This document shows positions 54,293 to 64,000 of a stretch of 64,000 bases of DNA, in pieces. Source of the DNA: Plantibacter flavus (GTDB lineage: Bacteria > Actinomycetota > Actinomycetes > Actinomycetales > Microbacteriaceae); NCBI RefSeq assembly GCF_900177615.1, contig NZ_FXAP01000001.1, forward strand, positions 1,246,825 to 1,310,824, in the 5' to 3' direction. The translations under genes were made by a program, and so were the position numbers. The notes under the pieces were generated by a model. The model made no database searches. It saw only the letters and a list, made by a program, of their open reading frames with translations, and had not been told where the DNA came from. Within the stretch, counting starts at the first letter, position 1. Each line of letters opens with the position of its first letter.

Positions 54293-54667
54293 CTACCGCT
54301 CGTCGCCCGACTGGCGCTTGTCCCAGCGGTCGTTGAAGCGGTCCATCAGACGCGAGGACTTCTGGCCTGCCGGCGCAGCCTGACGAGGTCGCGGCTGTTC
54401 GAGTGGAGCCCGGGTCGGCTTCGTCGCCACGAGCACGCCGGTGAGCATGATCGCGAACCCGAGCAGACCGACGATGGGCTGCTGGATCACGACTCCGAGC
54501 ACGAGGCCGATCGCCCCGACCACCGCGATGAGGGAGCCGAGCGCGATTCCGCGGTAACTCGGTTTGCCCGCGCCAGCGCTGACCTTGGAGACGAAATCGG
54601 CATCGCTGCGGTAGAGGTGGCGTTCCATCTCATCGAGGAGCCGTTGCTCCTGCTCTGAAAGTGGCAT
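54293..54667 (-). CDS. DUF3040 domain membrane protein
   Basis: 124-residue actinobacterial protein. MPLSEQEQRLLDEMERHLYR is the DUF3040 signature. Two transmembrane helices (about residues 42-62 and 66-82) follow, then a basic tail with RLMDRFNDRWDKR. Function unknown. It commonly sits just upstream of mraZ in actinobacteria, as here. ATG 54667 has GAGGGG upstream. Divergent from the polyprenyl synthase gene. Confidence 0.88.
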   Translation of the reverse strand: MPLSEQEQRLLDEMERHLYRSDADFVSKVSAGAGKPSYRGIALGSLIAVVGAIGLVLGVVIQQPIVGLLGFAIMLTGVLVATKPTRAPLEQPRPRQAAPAGQKSSRLMDRFNDRWDKRQSGDER

Positions 54668-54730
54668 CTGATTCCCCTCAAGGTCACACGACGCGACGTT
54701 GTTGATCGAGTCTAGCCACCGAAGCATGAC

Positions 54731-54736
54731 TAGGCT
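54731..54736 (+). promoter_or_regulatory. -10 element of a probable leaderless polyprenyl synthase transcript
   Basis: TAGGCT is followed by six bases and GTG 54743, with no usable ribosome site between them. No -35 hexamer at standard spacing is seen. Confidence 0.5.
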
Positions 54737-54742
54737 AGGTGC

Positions 54743-55843
54743 GTGATCGAAAGCAATGAACTCGCCACCCTGGTGGGCCGCGGGCTCTCCGACTTTCTCT
54801 CCTCGCGAAGCTCCATTGTCGCGCAGATCGGCCCGGAGCTCTCCCCGTTCCTCGACTTCTCCCGGGAATTTCTCAGCGGTGGGAAGCGGTTTCGCGCACA
54901 GTTCTGCTTCCGGGGCTGGCAGGCCGTCTCGACCGGGAGGCACGCCAGCGGTCAGGGCGGCCTCGAGACCGTCATCGCGACCTGTGGAGCACTCGAGCTG
55001 TTCCACGCCGCAGCGCTCGTCCACGACGACATCATCGACAACTCCGACACACGCCGGGGTGCACCGTCGGCACACGTCTCCTTCGCGGAGTTGCACCGTC
55101 GCAGCCGATGGGACGGTGACCCGACCACCTTCGGCACCGGAGCCGCCACGCTCCTCGGAGACCTGCTCCTCGGCTGGAGCGACGAACTCCTCGACGACGG
55201 ACTCGACCAGCTGGACGACCGCACCGCCGCTCGCGCAGCGCGGGCCGAGTTCAACCGCATGCGGACCGAGGTCACGGCCGGCCAGTACCTCGACATCCTC
55301 GAGGAGCGCGCCTGGCGCGACGCCGCCGACGACGAACAGCGCCGCCGGGCCGAGCGCGTCCTGATCTTCAAATCGGCCAAGTACAGCATCGAGTCCCCGC
55401 TCGCGCTCGGAGCGCTCCTCGGTGGCGGGAACGAACAGCAGCTCGCGTCGCTCCGCGGGTACGGTCTCCCCCTCGGCATCGCCTTCCAGCTGCGCGACGA
55501 CCTCCTCGGCGTCTACGGCGATCCCGCCGTCACCGGCAAACCGAGTGGCGACGACCTCCGAGAGGGCAAGCGCACCATCCTCATCGCGCTCACGAGGGAG
55601 GCCCTCCAGCCGGGCGCACGCGCCATCCTCGACGAGCTGCTCGGGGATCCCGACCTCGACGACGACCAGATCGGCCTGCTCCAGGCGACCATCCGCGACA
55701 GCGGAGCCGTCGACCAGGTGGAGAAGCTCATCCAAGACCACGTCGCACGGGCGCTCTCCGCACTGGGCGAGGCTCCGATCAACGATGACGCCCGGGCACA
55801 CTTGCGCGGCCTCGCGGTCGCGGTCGCACGCCGCGAGACCTGA
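54743..55843 (+). CDS. Polyprenyl (geranylgeranyl-type) diphosphate synthase
   Basis: 366-residue trans-isoprenyl synthase. The first aspartate-rich motif is in LVHDDIIDNSDTRRG and the second in FQLRDDLLGVYGD; LSGGKRFRAQ, LEHRVxK-like FKSAKYSIESP and KRTILIALTREAL are further conserved parts. The residues before the first motif favour a C20 or longer product, but chain length cannot be set from sequence alone. Relatives of M. tuberculosis IdsA2 occupy the same gene neighbourhood. Starts with GTG, apparently leaderless. Confidence 0.92.
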   Translation: MIESNELATLVGRGLSDFLSSRSSIVAQIGPELSPFLDFSREFLSGGKRFRAQFCFRGWQAVSTGRHASGQGGLETVIATCGALELFHAAALVHDDIIDNSDTRRGAPSAHVSFAELHRRSRWDGDPTTFGTGAATLLGDLLLGWSDELLDDGLDQLDDRTAARAARAEFNRMRTEVTAGQYLDILEERAWRDAADDEQRRRAERVLIFKSAKYSIESPLALGALLGGGNEQQLASLRGYGLPLGIAFQLRDDLLGVYGDPAVTGKPSGDDLREGKRTILIALTREALQPGARAILDELLGDPDLDDDQIGLLQATIRDSGAVDQVEKLIQDHVARALSALGEAPINDDARAHLRGLAVAVARRET

Positions 55844-55862
55844 GCCGTCCGGCTCGGACGGC
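55844..55862. terminator. Short hairpin between convergent polyprenyl synthase and Rv2175c-like genes
   Basis: GCCGTCC, loop GGCTC, GGACGGC, immediately after the plus-strand stop and before the minus-strand stop at 55869. Confidence 0.6.
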
Positions 55863-55868
55863 GCGGGA

Positions 55869-56210
55869 TCAGGCGAGCGCCTGAGCCACCCGGCGCACCT
55901 CGGAACGACGTCCCTCGCGGAGGGCTTGGATCGGCGAGGTCCCGATCGCGTCGTCGTCCTCGAGCATCCAGACCATCGCGGCCTCGTCGTCGAAGCCGTT
56001 GTCGGACAGCAGCGTGAGCGTGCCGCGCAGGTTGTGCACCGGCCCGCCGTCCGCGATGAACGACGACGGCACCTGCAGCACGCCGTCGCGTCGGACGGCG
56101 AGGAGGTCGCGCTCCTCGAGGTACTGGCGGATGCGACGGATCGGCAGCCCGAGTTCGGTCGCCAGATCAGGAAGGGTGAACCACACGAGTTCGGAATTCT
56201 GCTCAGTCAC
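55869..56210 (-). CDS. Rv2175c-like DNA-binding protein
   Basis: 113-residue protein with a winged-helix-like N-terminal domain (WFTLPDLATELGLPIRRIRQYLEERDLLAVRRDG, spanning residues 10-43) and a C-terminal block (GGPVHNLRGTLTLLSDNGFDDEAAMVWML, split across 55-85). It matches Rv2175c of M. tuberculosis, a DNA-binding substrate of the kinase PknL, and here too it lies next to and divergent from a PASTA-type kinase. The GTG at 56210 lacks a ribosome site; CAGACT seven bases upstream suggests a leaderless transcript. Confidence 0.88.
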   Translation of the reverse strand: MTEQNSELVWFTLPDLATELGLPIRRIRQYLEERDLLAVRRDGVLQVPSSFIADGGPVHNLRGTLTLLSDNGFDDEAAMVWMLEDDDAIGTSPIQALREGRRSEVRRVAQALA

Positions 56211-56300
56211 GCACAGCAGTCTGCCACGACCGCGCTCCACTCGGCGCCGTCGGATCGCGTTCGGGTAACGATCCAGGCACCTCGCCGCCCTCCCGGGGTG

Positions 56301-56334
56301 TTGACAGCTCTTCGCGCTCGACGTTCCATACACT
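56301..56334 (+). promoter_or_regulatory. Candidate promoter of the PASTA kinase
   Basis: A perfect TTGACA (56301-56306) and TACACT (56329-56334) lie upstream of GTG 56341. TACACT is six bases from the start codon, suiting a leaderless transcript; the 22-nt gap to TTGACA is too long for a standard promoter, so the -35 may not belong to it. Confidence 0.4.
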
Positions 56335-56340
56335 CGACTG

Positions 56341-58287
<1,947 letters not shown>

Positions 58288-58323
58288 CCACGGCGAAGCG
58301 AGATCCACCCACGCAGCTGCTAG

Positions 58324-58367
58324 ACGACGAAGCGCCCATGCCGGACCCGGCATGGGCGCTTCGTCGT
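58324..58367. terminator. Bidirectional terminator between PASTA kinase and DAHP synthase genes
   Basis: A perfect 19-bp stem (ACGACGAAGCGCCCATGCC) with a six-base loop, the longest in the window, lies between convergent stop codons. Confidence 0.9.
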
Positions 58368-58374
58368 GTGAGAC

Positions 58375-59748
58375 CTACTTCGCGGCGGCGAGCTCCTCCG
58401 CCACGAGGAAGGCGAGCTCGAGCGACTGCATGTGGTTGAGGCGCGGATCGCACAGCGACTCGTACCGCGTCGCCAGGGTCGCCTCGTCGATCTGCTCGGA
58501 GCCGCCCAGGCACTCGGTGACGTCGTCGCCGGTGAGCTCGACGTGGATGCCGCCGGGGTGCGTCCCTGCGGCACGGTGGGCTTCGAAGAACCCCTTGACC
58601 TCGTCCACGACGTCGTCGAAGCGTCGCGTCTTGTATCCGGTGGGCGTCGTGAGTCCGTTGCCGTGCATCGGATCGGTGACCCAGAGCGGCGTCGCGTCGG
58701 CGCCCTTGATCGCCTCGAGCAGCGGAGGCAGGGCGTCCCTGATCTTGCCGGCACCCATTCGCGTGATGAACGTCAAGCGCCCGGGCTCGCGCTCGGGATC
58801 GAGCTTGTCGATGAGACGCAGCATGTCGTCGGCCGAGGTGGTGGGGCCGAGCTTCACGCCGATCGGGTTGCGCACGCGCGACAGGAAGTCGACGTGCGCG
58901 CCGTCGAGCTCACGGGTCCGCTCACCGATCCACACGAAGTGGGCCGAGGTGTTGTACGGCGTGCCGGTCCGCGAGTCGATCCGCGTCATCGGTCGCTCGT
59001 AGTCCATGAGCAGCGCCTCGTGGCTCGAGTAGAACTCGACACCACGCAGCTGGTCGAAGTCGGCTCCAGCCGCCTCCATGAACTTGATCGCACGGTCGAT
59101 GTCGCGGGCCAGTCCCTCGTACCGGTGGTTCACCGGGTTGGCGGCGAACCCCTTGTTCCAGCTGTGGACCTCACGGAGGTCGGCGAACCCGCCCTGGGTG
59201 AACGCCCGGATGAGGTTCAGCGTCGATGCGGAGGTGTGGTAGCCCTTGACGAGCCGAGCGGGGTCGGCCGTGCGCGACTCCGGGGTGAAGTCGTAGCCGT
59301 TGACGATGTCGCCGCGGTAGGCGGGCAGGGTGACGTCGCCCCGCGTCTCGGAGTCGTTGGAGCGCGGCTTGGCGAACTGCCCGGCCATCCGGCCCATCTT
59401 GACGACCGGCATCGACGCACCGTACGTGAGCACGACGGCCATCTGCAGGACCGTCTTCACGCGGTTGCGGATCTGCTCGGCCGTCGCACCGGCGAAGGTC
59501 TCGGCGCAATCACCGCCCTGGAGCAGGAACGCGTTGCCGCTCGCCGCCCGGGCCAACCGGTCGCGCAGGATGTCGACCTCGCCGGCGAAGACCAGCGGAG
59601 GGAGGGTCGCGAGTTCGGCGGAGGCACGCGCCACCGCGGCCTGGTCCGGCCAAGACGGCTGCTGCTTGATCGGCAGCTCACGCCAATAGTCCAGTCCGGC
59701 GATCACCGAGGGTTCGGCCATGACGACTGGTTCTGTAGCGTGGGACAC
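58375..59748 (-). CDS. aroG: Class II 3-deoxy-7-phosphoheptulonate (DAHP) synthase
   Basis: 457-residue first enzyme of the shikimate pathway (PEP plus erythrose 4-phosphate). Class II features: LPIKQQPSWPD, FLLQGGDCAETFA with the metal cysteine, MGRMAGQFAKPRS, RGDIVNGYDF, GANTAHFVWIGERT-like SAHFVWIGERTRELDGAHV and LWVTDPMHGNG. Close in length to the M. tuberculosis enzyme, which is feedback-regulated by aromatic amino acids. GTG 59748 follows AGGA. Confidence 0.95.
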   Translation of the reverse strand: MSHATEPVVMAEPSVIAGLDYWRELPIKQQPSWPDQAAVARASAELATLPPLVFAGEVDILRDRLARAASGNAFLLQGGDCAETFAGATAEQIRNRVKTVLQMAVVLTYGASMPVVKMGRMAGQFAKPRSNDSETRGDVTLPAYRGDIVNGYDFTPESRTADPARLVKGYHTSASTLNLIRAFTQGGFADLREVHSWNKGFAANPVNHRYEGLARDIDRAIKFMEAAGADFDQLRGVEFYSSHEALLMDYERPMTRIDSRTGTPYNTSAHFVWIGERTRELDGAHVDFLSRVRNPIGVKLGPTTSADDMLRLIDKLDPEREPGRLTFITRMGAGKIRDALPPLLEAIKGADATPLWVTDPMHGNGLTTPTGYKTRRFDDVVDEVKGFFEAHRAAGTHPGGIHVELTGDDVTECLGGSEQIDEATLATRYESLCDPRLNHMQSLELAFLVAEELAAAK

Positions 59749-59840
59749 GGATTTCCTGTTTCTCTTCGACCGGACGCGCTCCGGAGCCCGCCCGGAAGGG
59801 GGAACGGACCGCGATCGCGGCCCGGTTTTTCAGCTTAGCG

Positions 59841-60524
59841 TCACGCCGACGCCGCGCGCTCCTTGACGCTCGTGGCGTAGACGTCGCGATAGTCCTGGCC
59901 CGAGAGCTTGCGGAGCTCGACCATCAACTCGTCGGTGACGCTGCGGAGGATGAAGCGGTCCCCCTCCATGCCCTCGAACCGCGAGAAGTCGAGCGGCTTG
60001 CCGATGACGATCCCGATCCGACGGATCCGGGGCAGCTTCGTGCCGATGGGCATGACCTTCTCGGTGTCGATCATCGCGACGGGGACGATGGGGACCCCGG
60101 CCTCGAGCACCATCCGCGCGACGCCGGTGCGGCCGCGGTACATCGTCCCGTCTGGACTGCGGGTGCCCTCCGGGTAGATCCCGAGCAGATGACCGCCGCC
60201 GAGGACCGCGAGCCCGGTGTTGAGCGAGGCCTCGGAGGCCTTGCCTCCCGACCGGTCGATCGGGAGCTGGCCCGTGCCGAGCATGAAGGTCTTCGTGGCC
60301 CAGCCGCCGAATCCCTTGCCGCGGAAGTACTCGCTCTTGGCCAGGAAGGAGATCCGCCGATCGACGCACAGCGGGAGGATCACCGAGTCGATGAAGGACA
60401 GGTGGTTGCTGGCGATGATCGCGCCGCCGTGCTCCGGGATGTTCTCGGCGCCGATCACCCACGGCCGGAAGATCGACTTCAGGATCGGGCCGGCGACCAG
60501 GTACTTCATGAACCAGTAGAACAT
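59841..60524 (-). CDS. plsC: 1-acyl-sn-glycerol-3-phosphate acyltransferase
   Basis: 227-residue membrane-associated acyltransferase of phospholipid synthesis. The catalytic NHLSFIDSV (HX4D) at about residue 40, the substrate-binding YPEGTRSPDG and the VPIVPVAMI block IV are clear. An N-terminal hydrophobic segment anchors it. It follows the ROK glucokinase gene by 26 bp, on the same strand. Acyl chain preference cannot be inferred. Confidence 0.93.
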   Translation of the reverse strand: MFYWFMKYLVAGPILKSIFRPWVIGAENIPEHGGAIIASNHLSFIDSVILPLCVDRRISFLAKSEYFRGKGFGGWATKTFMLGTGQLPIDRSGGKASEASLNTGLAVLGGGHLLGIYPEGTRSPDGTMYRGRTGVARMVLEAGVPIVPVAMIDTEKVMPIGTKLPRIRRIGIVIGKPLDFSRFEGMEGDRFILRSVTDELMVELRKLSGQDYRDVYATSVKERAASA

Positions 60525-60550
60525 CGTGCTCCTCCGTCTTGCCGTCGTCG

Positions 60551-61504
60551 TCAGCCGAGGACGAGGGCGCTCCTGGCGAGATCGCCGGCGCCGATGACAC
60601 CGGCGTCGTTCACGAGCTGCGCGATGCTGAAGGACGGCTCCGGGTGGAACCCGCGCGCCGGGAGGTGCGTCAGGAACGCCTCCCGTACGGGGTCCAGGAG
60701 GAGGTCGCCGGCCTGGGCGACGCCGCCGCCGATCACGAAGATGTTGGGGTCGAGGATGGCCGACATGCTCGCGAGGGCCTGCCCCAGCAGATCGGCGAGC
60801 TCATTGAGGCACCGGAGGGCGCCGGGATCGCCGGACTCGAGCAGGGCGGAGACGTGGTGTCCGTTCAACAGCCCGCCGGCAGCGGCTCGCGCTCGAGCGA
60901 GGGCGGCACCGTCGCCACCGGCGTCCGCCGCCTCGTTCGCGAGCCGAAGCAGCGCGTTCCCCGAGCAGTACTGCTCGACGCAGCCACGCGCGCCGCAGCC
61001 GCAGGGCAGACCGTCAGGGATGAGGCGCATGTGTCCCAGTTCCGCACCGCTGCCGAAGCCACCAGTGAGCAGCCGGTCGTCGAGGACGATCGCCCCGCCG
61101 ACACCCGTGCCGATCGTCACCATGACCATGCTGCGTTCCTCGCGCCCCGCGCCGAACCGGAACTCGGCCCAGCCCGCGGCGTTCGCGTCGTTCTCGATCG
61201 TCACGACCTTGTCGGGCAACCGCGCGGCCAGCCGGGCCTGCAGGGGCTCGTTCCGCCAGGCGATGTTCGGCGAGTAGTAGACGGTCGAGCGCGTGGCGTC
61301 GAAGAACCCTGGGGCGGCGACTCCGACGCTCGAGATACTGCCGTCGTCCAAGGACCGGACCATGGCGACGACGTCCTCGATGATGGCGTCGGGATCGGAG
61401 GCCTGCGTCGGCGTGCGCCCGGCCGCGAGGATACGACCGTCGTCGTCGACGACCCCGCCCGCGATCTTCGTCCCGCCGATGTCGATGCCGATCGCGTTTG
61501 CCAT
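60551..61504 (-). CDS. glk: ROK family glucokinase
   Basis: 317-residue ATP (or polyphosphate)-dependent sugar kinase. IGIDIGGTKIAGGVVD is the phosphate loop; ENDANAAGWAEFRFGAG carries the catalytic Asp; GTGVGGAIV is the second phosphate loop; GHMRLIPDGLPCGCGARGCVEQYCSG (split around residue 165-190) includes the ROK zinc-binding CxCGxxGCxE motif. No DNA-binding domain, so it is a kinase and not a repressor. GGGAGA precedes ATG 61504. Divergent from the acyl-CoA synthetase gene. Confidence 0.93.
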   Translation of the reverse strand: MANAIGIDIGGTKIAGGVVDDDGRILAAGRTPTQASDPDAIIEDVVAMVRSLDDGSISSVGVAAPGFFDATRSTVYYSPNIAWRNEPLQARLAARLPDKVVTIENDANAAGWAEFRFGAGREERSMVMVTIGTGVGGAIVLDDRLLTGGFGSGAELGHMRLIPDGLPCGCGARGCVEQYCSGNALLRLANEAADAGGDGAALARARAAAGGLLNGHHVSALLESGDPGALRCLNELADLLGQALASMSAILDPNIFVIGGGVAQAGDLLLDPVREAFLTHLPARGFHPEPSFSIAQLVNDAGVIGAGDLARSALVLG

Positions 61505-61704
61505 ACCGGTGCCGTCTCCCTGTCCTGATGTCGCCGTGCTGATGTCGCCGATACCGGCAGTGGCGTGCGGCCGGGCCCCGTCGAGTCGGTCGCCCGCGCG
61601 CCGCAGTCGAGTCTACTGAGCGTCTGCGCGCCACAGAAACCGCGCAAACACCCGTGCTCTAGGATGGAGCCACATCTTGCCGACCTGGTACCGAAGGAGT
61701 TGCC

Positions 61705-63534
61705 GTGGAACAGTTCGACGTCCCCGCAGTCGTCGCAGCAGACCCATCCGCCAATGCGACCGATCTGCTCGTGAAGCGCCTGGCTGTTGCGCCCGACGCC
61801 GCGCTGTTCGCCGTTCCCCGCGGGTCGGAGTGGGTGGACGTGACCACCGCCGAATTCCACGCGCAGGTCGTCGCCCTGGCGAAGGGGCTCGTCGCCGCGG
61901 GGATCGAACCCGGCGACAAGATCGGGCTCATGTGCAAGACCCGGTACGAGTGGACCCTCATCGACTTCGCCGTCTGGTTCGCCGGAGCACTCCTCGTCCC
62001 GATCTACGAGACCAGTTCGCCGAGCCAGGTGCAGTGGATCCTCAGCGACTCGGGAGCGACGAGTGTGCTGGTCGAGACGCCCGATCAGTTCGCCCGCTTC
62101 GACGAGGTGCACGGCGACCTCCCCGAGGTGGCACGGGTCTGGCAGATCGACCTCGGCGACCTCGACAAGATCGCTGCCGCCGGCGTCGACGTCCCCGACG
62201 ACGAGATCGAACGCCGCCGCAACCTCGCGGTGGGTTCGGACATGGCGACCCTCATCTACACCTCCGGCTCGACCGGTCGGCCGAAGGGGTGCGTCCTCAC
62301 CCACGCGAACTTCGTCGAGCTGTCACGGAACTCGGCCGTCGCGCTCAAGGACGTCGTGTCCGCTCCCGGTGCCTCCACCCTCCTCTTCATCACGACGGCG
62401 CATATCTTCGCGCGCTTCATCGCCGTGCTGTGTGTGCACTCCGGCGTGAAGACGGGCCACCAGCCCGACACGAAGCAGCTGCTCCCCTCGCTCGGCACCT
62501 TCAAGCCGACGTTCCTCCTCGCGGTCCCCCGGGTCTTCGAGAAGGTCTACAACTCCTCCGAGCAGAAGGCCGAGGCCGGCGGCAAGGGCAAGATCTTCCG
62601 CGCAGCCGCCGAGACCGGGATCGCCTACTCGAAGGCTCTCGAGAGCGGTTCCGTGCCGTTCGGCCTGAAGGTGAAGTTCCGGGTCCTCGACCGCCTCGTG
62701 CTGGCGAAGATCCGCACGGCCATGGGCGGCCGGGTGCGGTACGCGGTCTCCGGGAGCGCTCCACTCGGTCCGCGACTCGGTCATTTCTTCCACGCGCTCG
62801 GCATCGTGATCCTGGAGGGCTACGGCCTCACCGAGACCACCGCGCCCGCGACGGTCAACCTCGCCCAGAAGTCGAAGATCGGCACGGTCGGACCGGCACT
62901 CCCCGGCGTCTCGCTCCGCATTGCCGACGACGGCGAGGTCGAGGTGCGCGGGATCAACGTGTTCAAGGAGTACTGGCAGAACCCCGAGGCGACGGCGGAG
63001 GCCTTCGACGACGGCTGGTTCCGCACCGGCGACATCGGCTCCTTCGACGCCGACGGCTTCCTCACGATCACCGGGCGGAAGAAGGAGATCATCGTCACCG
63101 CCGGCGGGAAGAACGTCGCCCCGGCGGCGCTCGAGGACCCGATCCGCGCGACCCCGGTCGTCGGGCAGGTCGTCGTCGTCGGCGATCAGAAGCCGTTCAT
63201 CAGCGCCCTCATCACGCTCGACACCGAGATGCTGCCCTCATGGCTCGCCAACAACGGCCAGGACGCGTCGATGAGCGCCGCCGAGGCGGCTCGGAACCCC
63301 GCGGTGCTCGCCGCGGTCCAGCGCGCCATCGACGAGGCCAACACCAAGGTGTCCCGCGCGGAGTCGATCCGCAAGTTCGTCATCCTCGACGACGAGCTCA
63401 CGGAGGCGAGCGGTCACCTCACGCCGAAGCTCAGCATCAAGCGGAACGTGATCCTCAAGGACTTCGCGGAGACGATCGAGGGCATGTACCTCGGAGCGGG
63501 TTCGCCCGAGACCCAGGGGATGTCCCTGAAGTAG
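61705..63534 (+). CDS. Long-chain fatty acid-CoA ligase (FadD15-like)
   Basis: 609-residue AMP-forming acyl-CoA synthetase. The AMP-binding signature LIYTSGSTGRPKGCVLTHAN (about 194-213), EGYGLTETTAPATVNL, WFRTGDIGSFDADGFL and the C-terminal K in TPKLSIKRNVILKDF are present. Starts at GTG 61705 with GAAGGAG. It is closest in type to M. tuberculosis FadD15, located in the same gene neighbourhood. Activates fatty acids for lipid synthesis or degradation. A -10-like TAGGAT lies at 61660-61665. Confidence 0.94.
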   Translation: MEQFDVPAVVAADPSANATDLLVKRLAVAPDAALFAVPRGSEWVDVTTAEFHAQVVALAKGLVAAGIEPGDKIGLMCKTRYEWTLIDFAVWFAGALLVPIYETSSPSQVQWILSDSGATSVLVETPDQFARFDEVHGDLPEVARVWQIDLGDLDKIAAAGVDVPDDEIERRRNLAVGSDMATLIYTSGSTGRPKGCVLTHANFVELSRNSAVALKDVVSAPGASTLLFITTAHIFARFIAVLCVHSGVKTGHQPDTKQLLPSLGTFKPTFLLAVPRVFEKVYNSSEQKAEAGGKGKIFRAAAETGIAYSKALESGSVPFGLKVKFRVLDRLVLAKIRTAMGGRVRYAVSGSAPLGPRLGHFFHALGIVILEGYGLTETTAPATVNLAQKSKIGTVGPALPGVSLRIADDGEVEVRGINVFKEYWQNPEATAEAFDDGWFRTGDIGSFDADGFLTITGRKKEIIVTAGGKNVAPAALEDPIRATPVVGQVVVVGDQKPFISALITLDTEMLPSWLANNGQDASMSAAEAARNPAVLAAVQRAIDEANTKVSRAESIRKFVILDDELTEASGHLTPKLSIKRNVILKDFAETIEGMYLGAGSPETQGMSLK

Positions 63535-63539
63535 CGCCT

Positions 63540-63580
63540 CGACGGGCTCGGCGGTCGGTCGACGACCGCCGGGCCCGTCG
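63540..63580. terminator. Bidirectional terminator between acyl-CoA ligase and deformylase genes
   Basis: An 8-bp outer stem (CGACGGGC/GCCCGTCG) and a 9-bp inner stem (CGGCGGTCG/CGACCGCCG) lie between convergent stop codons. Confidence 0.85.
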
Positions 63581-63588
63581 ACCGGCGT

Positions 63589-64000
63589 CTAGAACCAGTC
63601 GCTCTCGCGGACCTGCTTCATCGCCTCGCGGCGGTGCTCCTTCGACAATCGGTCGAGGTAGAGCATGCCGTCGAGGTGGTCGGTCTCGTGCTGCAGCGCC
63701 TGGGCGAGGAGTCCTTGACCCTCGACGACGAGCTCCTGCCCGTCGAGGTCGATGCCGACGGCACGTGCGTAGGGATGGCGCGGCGTCGGGAACCAGAGCC
63801 CGGGCACCGACAGGCAGCCCTCGCCGATCTCCTCGAGTTCACCGCGCACCTCGACGAGCTTGGGGTTGATGAGGTACCCGATGACGCCGTCGACGTTGTA
63901 GCTGAACACGCGGAGTCCGACGCCGATCTGCGTCGCGGCGACGCCGGCACGACCGGGGAGCTCCACGCTGTCCACGAGATCGCGGACGAGGCTGCGGATG
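63589..64000 (-). CDS. def: Peptide deformylase (5' end outside window)
   Basis: At least 137 residues of a metalloenzyme removing the formyl group from nascent N-termini. Motif 2 EGCLSVPG and motif 3 [12 protein letters not shown] (HExxH as HETDH) supply the Cys and His metal ligands and the catalytic Glu. Motif 1 reads [10 protein letters not shown], where the usual first Gly (GxGLAAxQ) is Arg. The frame stays open to the window edge upstream ([16 protein letters not shown]), so the start lies outside. This variant may be a second deformylase of the genome. Confidence 0.93.
   Translation of the reverse strand, partial: IRSLVRDLVDSVELPGRAGVAATQIGVGLRVFSYNVDGVIGYLINPKLVEVRGELEEIGEGCLSVPGLWFPTPRHPYARAVGIDLDGQELVVEGQGLLAQALQHETDHLDGMLYLDRLSKEHRREAMKQVRESDWF

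Overview
This 64 kb window is high-GC actinobacterial chromosome. The gene content and the details of the cell-wall enzymes fit Microbacteriaceae (a Plantibacter, Clavibacter or Curtobacterium-like organism). Supporting evidence: RbpA, Wag31/DivIVA, SepF, a PASTA kinase next to an Rv2175c-type protein, a caa3/bc1 respiratory chain with diheme QcrC and the actinobacterial CtaF subunit, and a dcw cluster without ftsA. MurE lacks the classical DAP-binding DNPR motif, which suits the non-DAP (B-type) peptidoglycan of that family. The genus is an inference. Nearly all of the window is core chromosome. I found no IS element, prophage, CRISPR array, rRNA or tRNA.

Layout. 1-521: end of apolipoprotein N-acyltransferase (lnt). 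582-3372 (-): rbpA with a sigma-R-type promoter, then an nfeD, SPFH protein, glycerophosphodiesterase operon. 3567-7535: SDR oxidoreductase, HdeD-like membrane protein and a UvrA2-type ABC ATPase. 7647-11374 (-): ABC ATPase, permease, sensor kinase and response regulator, with a divergent TetR regulator carrying a repeat-rich operator. 12238-14904 (-): small CxxC protein and the PTS-dependent dihydroxyacetone kinase genes dhaK-dhaL-dhaM. 15021-16082 (-): trpD.

16266-24746: respiratory block. ctaE-qcrC-qcrA-qcrB on the plus strand converge on ctaC-ctaD-ctaF plus a GNAT gene on the minus strand. The two arms are separated by about 680 bp of non-coding DNA with degenerate tandem repeats. An iron-box-like palindrome lies between trpD and ctaE. 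24909-30431: erpA, an M20 dipeptidase, a DUF3043 protein, pyrD, nrdR and hisD. 30493-37344 (-): dnaE, rluA-family synthase, lspA, divIVA, yggT and sepF. 37389-53978 (-): yggS, ftsZ, ftsQ, murC, murG, ftsW, murD, mraY, murF, murE, ftsI, an ftsL-like gene, rsmH and mraZ. This is the complete division and cell-wall cluster, with MraZ boxes at its head.

54293-64000: DUF3040 protein, polyprenyl diphosphate synthase, Rv2175c-like protein, PknL-like PASTA kinase, class II DAHP synthase, PlsC, ROK glucokinase, FadD15-like acyl-CoA synthetase and the start of a peptide deformylase. From memory, the order is close to the Mycobacterium tuberculosis Rv2145c-Rv2187 interval.

Recurring themes are tight translational coupling (many ATGA, GTGA, TTGA or TGATG junctions), strong bidirectional hairpin terminators between convergent genes, and several genes whose start codon sits 6-9 nt after a TANNNT hexamer with no Shine-Dalgarno sequence, suggesting leaderless transcripts. 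The most unusual items are the MurE substrate motif, the sigma-R-type promoter of rbpA, the iron-box-like palindrome beside the oxidase genes, the tandem hairpin repeat inside the dcw operon, and the repeat-rich convergence zone of the respiratory genes. I did not find a clear new multi-gene system.
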